From contig SSTB01000227.1 of NCBI GenBank assembly GCA_009469665.1, positions 1 to 14,686 of the forward strand: a stretch of 14,686 nucleotides of DNA, in the 5' to 3' direction. Origin of the DNA: Azonexaceae bacterium (GTDB lineage: Bacteria; Pseudomonadota; Gammaproteobacteria; Burkholderiales; Rhodocyclaceae). Positions 1 through 6,800 of this stretch are shown here, piece by piece. Position 1 is the stretch's first letter. Every line of letters begins with the position of its first letter. Both the position numbers and the translations under genes were made by a program. The notes under the pieces were generated by a model, which made no database searches, was not told the DNA's origin, and saw only the letters and a list, made by a program, of their open reading frames with translations.

Positions 1-264
1 GCCGGGTGGCTGAACAAGACACACGGCCATGGACATGGCCGGACCCGATCGACGCCGGGTATCCTTGAGGCAGGTAACGACTGCGACGCCAGCAGGGCTG
101 GACTTCAAGGCGACCGGGGTCGCCGATGAAGGCTGTGCAGATGCGATGTCCGCAGAAAGCTCCTGCAGTATCGCGGCGGGATCAATGAGGCTCAAGCCCG
201 CGACAAGGGTTGCCACCCGCAAGCGCCGGGAATTCCGGGGCGATCCCCGTAACATAAATGCCAT
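1..264 (-). CDS. Possible partial gene of unknown function, running off the left edge
   Basis: On the minus strand an ATG at 264 opens a frame of 88 codons that has no stop before the window edge. An in-frame TGA lies directly before this ATG, so the frame cannot start further upstream, and a GAGGG sits six bases before it, a plausible ribosome binding site. The product starts MAFMLRGSPRNSRRLR and continues into a moderately hydrophobic stretch (VATLVAGLSLIDPAAIL), then an Ala/Ser-rich stretch ending near SADIASAQ. This loosely resembles an N-terminal signal sequence, although the Asp, Pro and Glu within it are unfavourable. I do not recognise the protein. It would be divergent from the giant operon and share the 265-676 region. 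A plus-strand frame (29..346) covers the same bases but gives a very Arg-rich, low-information product, so I prefer the minus reading. Both could be chance frames in GC-rich DNA. Confidence 0.27.
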   Translation of the reverse strand, partial: MAFMLRGSPRNSRRLRVATLVAGLSLIDPAAILQELSADIASAQPSSATPVALKSSPAGVAVVTCLKDTRRRSGPAMSMAVCLVQPPG

Positions 265-476
265 TCAACGCCCTCGCACGGATTCCGAGGTCGCTCGTTA
301 TCACCGAAACCGATCCAGAATGCTCAGCGTCAGCGGTTTCTCGTGACGGACGCTTCGACTAAATGAACAAGCAGCCGACCTCGATCAGTCAGGAGCCGTC
401 ACAGGCTGACCCGTTCAAATTCCCATGAGGAACATCTGCACTGCCCTGGACCGCAGACGTTCGACGATCGGCGTAA

Positions 477-487
477 AGCGTCACGCT
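477..487. repeat. 11-bp perfect palindrome AGCGT-C-ACGCT
   Basis: A short perfect inverted repeat with 5-base arms and a 1-base centre lies about 190 bases upstream of gene A. It could be an operator half-site pair or chance. No second copy was noticed nearby. It is too short to act as a terminator. Confidence 0.2.
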
Positions 488-527
488 GGCGAAGGCTAGC
501 CCTACTGTGTTCGCTTTCTGAATGCAC

Positions 528-558
528 TTGTCAAAAGAGGCCGTTTGAAGATTACACT
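528..558 (+). promoter_or_regulatory. Weak sigma70-like promoter candidate for the operon
   Basis: TTGTCA at 528-533 matches the -35 consensus at five of six positions. TACACT at 553-558 matches the -10 consensus at four of six. The 19-base spacer is longer than the ideal 17. The candidate lies in the AT-rich part of the upstream region and would give a leader of roughly 110 bases before gene A. Other AT-rich hexamers (TGATAT at 571, ATATAT at 581) could serve as -10 elements but have no good -35 at proper spacing. Confidence 0.18.
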
Positions 559-665
559 TAGCTGACTGGATGATATTCAGATATATGACTAGCGCCTCGC
601 ATTTCGTCATCTACCCCAGGCAAGCGCAACAACAAGCGTGGAAGCAACGTGAGACAACAAGAAGC

Positions 666-671
666 AGAGGA
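666..671 (+). promoter_or_regulatory. Ribosome binding site of giant gene A
   Basis: AGAGGA lies five bases before the ATG at 677. It supports this ATG as the start, and this start also yields a complete twin-arginine-type signal sequence. Confidence 0.6.
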
Positions 672-676
672 AAACC

Positions 677-820
677 ATGCATGATACAGACTGGGCCGAA
701 GCCTTCAGACCCGTGGGAGATCAACTGCTCACGAGCACGCTCACGCGTAGGTCGTTCATTGGCGCATGCATTGGGATCCCCGTGGCGCCACTTCTGCTTG
801 GCACGTCTACTGCTAGCGCT
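677..820 (+). other. Twin-arginine-type signal peptide of giant protein A
   Basis: Residues 1-48. A 22-residue polar N-region precedes TRRSFIG at 23-29, which fits the S/T-R-R-x-F-L-K twin-arginine pattern except at its last position. A hydrophobic stretch, ACIGIPVAPLLLG, follows, then STASAAA with a typical A-x-A cleavage site after Ala48. The single Cys in the hydrophobic stretch comes only six residues after the arginine pair, too early for a lipoprotein site. The match is visible in the sequence; export by the Tat pathway is inferred. Confidence 0.72.
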
Positions 821-3800
821 GCGGCGACTCTCGAGCGCGGAGACAGTGAGTCCAGCCTACGCTTCACCGAAGATCAGGACGGACTGAGCGTCACCTGGTA
901 TCCCGCCCTAAAGATCGAGGCGTCAGCGCAGGCTAGTGCGTGGACCTGGCGCATCGTACGCAAGGCCTTTGGGCCGGACGCCAAGTTCACACTGAGGCGT
1001 CTTGCGGTTCGGCCTGAGCTCATCTTTCAGTTGAAGGTTGAAGACGCCCGCTTCGGCGAAGTGACATCGGCATCACACTGGCTTACATTTACGCACGACT
1101 CCAAGAAGCGAAGCTGGTACGTCCGCTTAAGGACTGATCTGTGGTGTGCGCCGAAACATCTGAGAAGCAATGAGAAAAAAGGCATTCCATTCGAGCGGCT
1201 GTCGCGCCGTGTCGGCGAGGAGGACGCTTCGACCACGATCAACTTCAACGTGCCTCCACAGGAATCCGAGGGGTTCTGTATTGACACGAATGCCAGCGTT
1301 CTCGGCGCCGCTTTGCAGGGTGTCCTCGAACAGCACGTGCGAGTTGAGGGTCCGCTGCGGTTAAGTCTAGCGAGAAACGGCGTGTGGTCCCTGATTCCAC
1401 GAAGAGCGGGCCGCCAAGCTCTCGGCAAGATTCAGTTGGCAGATGGCGCATTGGTGGCTCCCCACGGCATCTGCATGGCATGGTGCGAACCGTCGTCTGA
1501 CGATGGACCCGGTGCGGTGATTGCCAAAGATCGTAGGCGCACCCATGACGACCCGGTCTTCGTAGCCTGGGGCAAGATAGAAGCGTCAGCGAAGCCGATC
1601 GTCCTGGGCAATGCGGCCGGGCCTCGCGTCACGCTGCAAGCACTGTACCCGATCGCTTCAACAGCCCCTCCGAAAAATCCGGTGTCGCCGGAGGAATCGA
1701 CTCCTGCAACCTCGGCTCAAGCGAGCGCCCCCGAGAATCCAACGAAGTCTAAGAGGGCTGGTACAGGCCAACCGACGCAGCCCGCAGAGGAATGCAGAGC
1801 GGAAGCAAAGTCGCGCGAGTCGGATAGGGCAGAAGCGGAGAAAGCGTTCGTCGAACGACAGACTAACCTAGGGGCTGCCCCGCCTCAGTGGAGGTACATC
1901 CGCCGCGACTGGTCGTGGAAGGATCGTCATCCGGCAGGCATTTCTACCGTACGAGCGGCATGGACGGCCCATTTCCTCGGGTCTCCGAAGTTACCTGAAC
2001 TCGGCCCCTTGTGTATTCACGAAGGGACCTTGGCACATTCCAAGTCCTTCGAACCACGGTTGAAATTTGCAGGACGACTCGATAGGTATCCGTGGTGGCT
2101 CAAGTCCCGCATAGGATGGCTGCGCGTGCAAGGCTGGACTTCCGACGCGTCAGAAATCGACCCGGCGAATGCCAGCACCCGCACTCATCACCCTCTGATG
2201 ATCGCGGGCTGTGCCGGCTTCGGGTCCGTGCTGTCGTCTTTAGATGTACCGCTTCTTTTGACGGAGAGTGAGCTTGCACCCTCAGGGTGCGACTTCAGCA
2301 AGCTGACGTTTGCGCCAACCGGCCTGCGTGCGATTTACGCCTTGGACGCCCGCAGTGCCAGTACCGACTTGCGCGCCAGCGACAGCTACCTGTGGCTCGG
2401 CACATCGTCGGAAATCGGCGACCTGCCCTTAGTGCACATCGACCTGACTCGGGCGCGTATCGAAGTAGCGCGCGCCCATGACCTGGCTCGGCTGGCATTC
2501 ACCTTCGCCGGCTTGCACCTAGACATTCTCGACCGCTGTGCGTGGATTACCGACACGCGCGCGAGTTGCAGAGTTCGCCAGCGTATCGAGCCGGGCACAG
2601 ATAGCGATGCGTCAGTGCTGGACACACGCCCAGTGCTGGTAGTGGAGTTCCCCCCCCAGCACGTGTTTGAGGAGGCAATCTTCAGGCCGGGCACCGCGCC
2701 ATTGCCCGATGTCGCCCTGAGATTGCCGAAATTTCCCGTCAAGGTCGGAGGGGAAGAGAAGGAGTTCAGCACTGCGCTGCCACATCTCTTGCACCAACTC
2801 AAGGAACTGAAAACCGAGGCAGAGCGAGAGGCTGTTCGACAGGCCTACGCTGACCTGAAGATCGCGGAGCAGAAGAACAAGGAGAGCCCTGCCTTTGACG
2901 AGACGGAACCCTTCAATACGTTCTTTCAGGCATTCAAGGAGAATTTCAACCAGCACGCGTGGGCGAACCAATGGCCGTCGGAGCACAGCATCTACATCGG
3001 CGCAACGTGCATGCCGCCGGATCTCGCCGCGGAGGCACGGCTAATCTATGTCGGTGTGAGGAAGAAGGCGCTCGCCCCGCTGCTGGAACGAACGCTCACG
3101 GATGCCAATGACTTGGTGCGGTTGCTGAACGGCCAGAAGCCGTCGTCCAACCGTGCGACCGAGAGTTGGTACCAGAAGCTGTACGAATATGGGTACAAAA
3201 AGCTGTATGAACTTGGTTCGCTGCTGTTCGAGCAGTTCCCGGAGCTGGATCCTGCGAACAAAGGCGCTCACCCTCTCTCTCCTCGCGACAGGGCCCACCT
3301 GATCGAGCAAGCGGTCAGCGGTGTCATGCAGAGCTACGCCGACTTTCGCGACTTCTTTGCCCAACAGATGGTGCTGCGCCAAGGGAACGAGCACTACAAG
3401 CGCGACGATCTAGAGTACTTCAGCGAGGCCAACCGCCCCGAGCAGGTAGAACTAAGCCCGAAATACGAGGAATGGGACAAGGAGATCCGAAAGGAGTATC
3501 TCGTGTTGCTCGGGGGCATGCAGGACCCCGAAGCGGTGATGCGCGCACGACTGTCTGGCCCGTCGCGCCTGGCCTTACATGTCGATTGCGGCAGCCGTCC
3601 GGGCATCGACATCGAGGACGGCGATGCGCACTTCCCATCGAAGAAGCGCCCTGGCCAGCGAAGCGTTCCCGCAGTCGGCACTTGGTTGCCGTTCAGCTTC
3701 GATGCGCTGACTGACTGGGGACACTACGATCTCGCGGTGACGCCACGGGCAAGGCAGGCCGCTGCCTTCGACGATGCCGGCGTATTGATCAGGCGCGATA

Positions 3801-6800
3801 TCAGCGAAGGTGGTCTTGAAGACGATTCGGCGGGTTCCGACATCGCGATGATCAAGTCCCTAGGAATCCGTAGCGGACAGGTCACCACGCGCCCCCAGGG
3901 ACCGGGCCGGTCGCGGGACTGGGGAAAGGAACTGCGAACCGTCCAGGAACGTCTCGCTGATGTCGAGGCGTCGCTGCGCGTGGTCCCAGACGAGCTTCAG
4001 ACTGCAATCGAATTGCCGGCGCGCCTGATCCTTTCGCCCTCGCAGAAGGCGCAGTGGCGCACTCCCCGCCAGTGGTGCCCGGATAGCGGACGGCCGGTTC
4101 CGCTGTGGTCGGCGACCTTGAATACTGCTTCCGTGAATCCGTTGGTCCGCGCCGTGGCTTCGCCAGATATGCGGCCCGAGTTCGTCCGCTACGGCCTGGA
4201 GCGCAGATTGTTGGCGGTGAAGACTGGTGCAAAGGACGAGGCCAAATCTCCCCACTCACCAGTAGGGTCGGCGCCGCCACGCGGTCCTCGCGCGCCATGG
4301 ACGCTCGGTTTCGAAGAGAGCGATCCCAACGTCTCCATTGAGGATCTCTTCCTGGCGACGTCCCCGGAGGGCACGCCCCAGGCATCAACCCCGGATATCT
4401 GCGGCAAACAGGATCTTCACCAGGTCATCAAATATCTCTGCCGCCGGATGGATGAACGCTCCAATTATGACAAGGGCGCCTTGTTCCGTTCGACCCTGGA
4501 CGCCTACGATCGGCACGAGATCGTGCTTCTCAGTTCGGCCTGGGGCCTTCCCGTGCGCGGACGCCGTGAGAAAAGTGGAGAACTGCAAGCAGTGCGCGTT
4601 TCCAGCCAGGTCGAACTGCCTCCCGAGTGGCGGTTGCTTGACGCACAGGCCGGCACGGCGATGTATCGGCCTCGCGCGCTCAAGGTGCGCGAGCTGACGT
4701 TGACGTCGCTGGGCGGCATCCTCCGCCACGACAGCGACTTCGTCCCACCCGCCGCAGCCCGCCACATTGTCCACGGGCCGTTGTTTGATTCGATGTCGGT
4801 CGAGCGGTGGCAGCACTGGACCGTGCTCGGTCGCGACGTGTTCGCCGAGGTCGTCTACAAGGGCTATCTCTTCCCGATCGGCCATCGTGCATCGCTAGTC
4901 AAGCAGACCGAGCGCGTGTTCCTCCGACCTGCCCACGGAGGATTAGTCCGCGCCTACCTACGCCAGCGCATGTTTATCCGCGTGGCACGACCCGACAAGA
5001 CCTTTCCCGCCTATGGCCAGCCGCACGGCGGACGCAAGTTTCCGGGCGGTGTGGTCAGCATGTTGACTCTCACCACGCCCGATATCGTAGATCCTACTGG
5101 AGACACCCAGAAGCTGGACGAGCCGACTCCATCCGGGCGCCTGTTCGCGAACCAGGCCGGGCTGGTGTTCTGGCCGAGGACCGCCAGAGTCGAAGGCGCC
5201 GAGGTCGAGTTCGACATGCAAATCCAGGGTGCAGCCACCCGCGGCAAGCTGATCTTCGTCGACAACGTGGCCGCCAACCGGGCGGAGCTGATGCGTGAGC
5301 TGGTGGCCTACTACAATGCGTTGCCGTCGCCCGACATCGACCAGAACCAGAAGCTCGACGTCGTAACGCTTCAGCCATTGCGGCATCGGCGCACACTCGA
5401 TCTGAGAGGCCAGACTCTTCGTTATTGCGATGAGGTCAAGCCCGGCAGCGCTTCCCACAAGACGCTTGCATGGACGCTGAAAGCCACCGGCTGCAGTGGC
5501 GCCACCTCGTACCTGGAAAAGAGAAGCACGCGAATCGACCCATGGGAAGGTCTGGTTGAACGGTACGACGACCCGATGCTCGAAGGTGCCGATCAGCCAC
5601 CGTTCTTCCCGGCCATCGAGACTGCCCGCATCCGGATCGACCAGGTAGAGCGGCTGACTAACGGGTTGCCCCAGGCCGCCATCGCCCAGTTCGATGGGTG
5701 GTACATCAAGAACGGTTTTGAAGCCGACAGGATATTGGGAGATCGCGACTCCCTCGAGATTTATTTAGACATCGTCAACCCCGTGGCGATGGACATGGGT
5801 CGCAACGGGGATCGTAGCGGTGGTGTCATGCGCCCGGCCGGAGAGGTGATTGCACTGTCGCGCCAGCGCGGGCCATTGAACGGCACGGTTGCGGCAGTCC
5901 GATCCCCCGGGATTACCGGTTCGGTTACAGGCGCCAACGGCTATCCGGTTACGCCGCCGAAGCAGAAATCCATACAGAGACTCATCGGGGACGCGGAGAA
6001 CGCTCCTAGCGGTTCCAATGAGAAAACGAAAGACGCCTTCAGGCAGTTCTTCGGTAAGAAATCGGGGTTGGATACCAAAATCCTCGGCCTGGTCTCAATC
6101 GCGGATCTGGTGGAGCACCTTAACGTCCGCGACGCAGCCTCGGATTTGCCGAGATTGCGCGACGCTGTTGAGTACGGCTTGGGTGGCGTCGAGACTGGTG
6201 CTGCGGCTATTCGCACGCAGGTGGTCGTACCGCTGAACGACGTTGTCAAGGGGCTCGACGAGCAATGGCGAAAGGCCGGCGCGCGCGCCAAGGAAAGGCT
6301 GCCTGGCATCGTGGGCGGGATGGAAGACGTGTTCCCCGACGTCGACCGAGCATTGAATGACTTGCTAACAGTGCTGGGCAAGTCATCGGAAAGCTCAGAT
6401 GACCCCGCCATCTTCGCGTCATTGGGAGAGATTTACGAATGCGGTCGCCGACTCATGGACGCCTGCGGTCGCGTCGCCGCCAATCCCCTCGACCACCTTC
6501 AGATTGCAGCGCAGAAGAAGCTTGAAGGGTTGGGGAGCGGCGCCGAGGACTTGATCAAGACATTCGACCGTCTCGACGTCGAGAAGCTTGTCGAATCGCT
6601 CATCAAGAGCCTCACTTCCAGGGAAACTGCGCTACGAGTGTCCGGCAGCCCCTTCGATTTGTCGGCTTCGATGGTCGCCGCCATGGAAAAGCTGCGGGCC
6701 GCGGTCGAGGAGCAACAGCCTGTTCTTACGAAGTTCGACGAATCTTTGTCCCTGCTGAAGGATCCGCCTTTGATCGACTTGCAGGCAGAGATTGAGTTGC

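Larger units (their letters stand above)
265..676. other. Intergenic / upstream region of the giant-gene operon
   Basis: These 412 bases separate the possible minus-strand gene from giant gene A. The stretch from about 500 to 600 is clearly richer in A and T than its surroundings, as expected for a promoter region. A 73-residue minus-strand frame (610 down to 389) and a plus-strand frame starting at 570 both cross it. Neither has a convincing ribosome binding site, and the second overlaps the start of gene A out of frame, so I treat both as chance. I see no tRNA, no insertion-sequence ends and no clear hairpin terminator. Confidence 0.5.

Noticed and set aside
3..68. Short plus-strand frame open from the left edge, ending in TGA at 66-68
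   Set aside because: It could be the last 21 codons of an upstream gene, but it is too short to tell from chance.
182..304. 40-residue minus-strand frame starting GTG at 304
   Set aside because: Its residue composition looks protein-like, but it is short, has a weak start and overlaps the other minus-strand candidate, so I could not support it.
29..346. 105-residue plus-strand frame at the left edge
   Set aside because: Its product is extremely Arg-rich and featureless and lies opposite a more protein-like minus-strand frame. It is probably a shadow frame in GC-rich DNA.
389..610. 73-residue minus-strand frame in the upstream region
   Set aside because: It has no good ribosome binding site, sits across the expected promoter region of gene A, and its product shows no recognisable features.
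728..775. Lipoprotein signal at the Cys in the protein A signal sequence
   Set aside because: The Cys lies only six residues after the arginine pair, ahead of most of the hydrophobic stretch, which is the wrong place for a lipobox.
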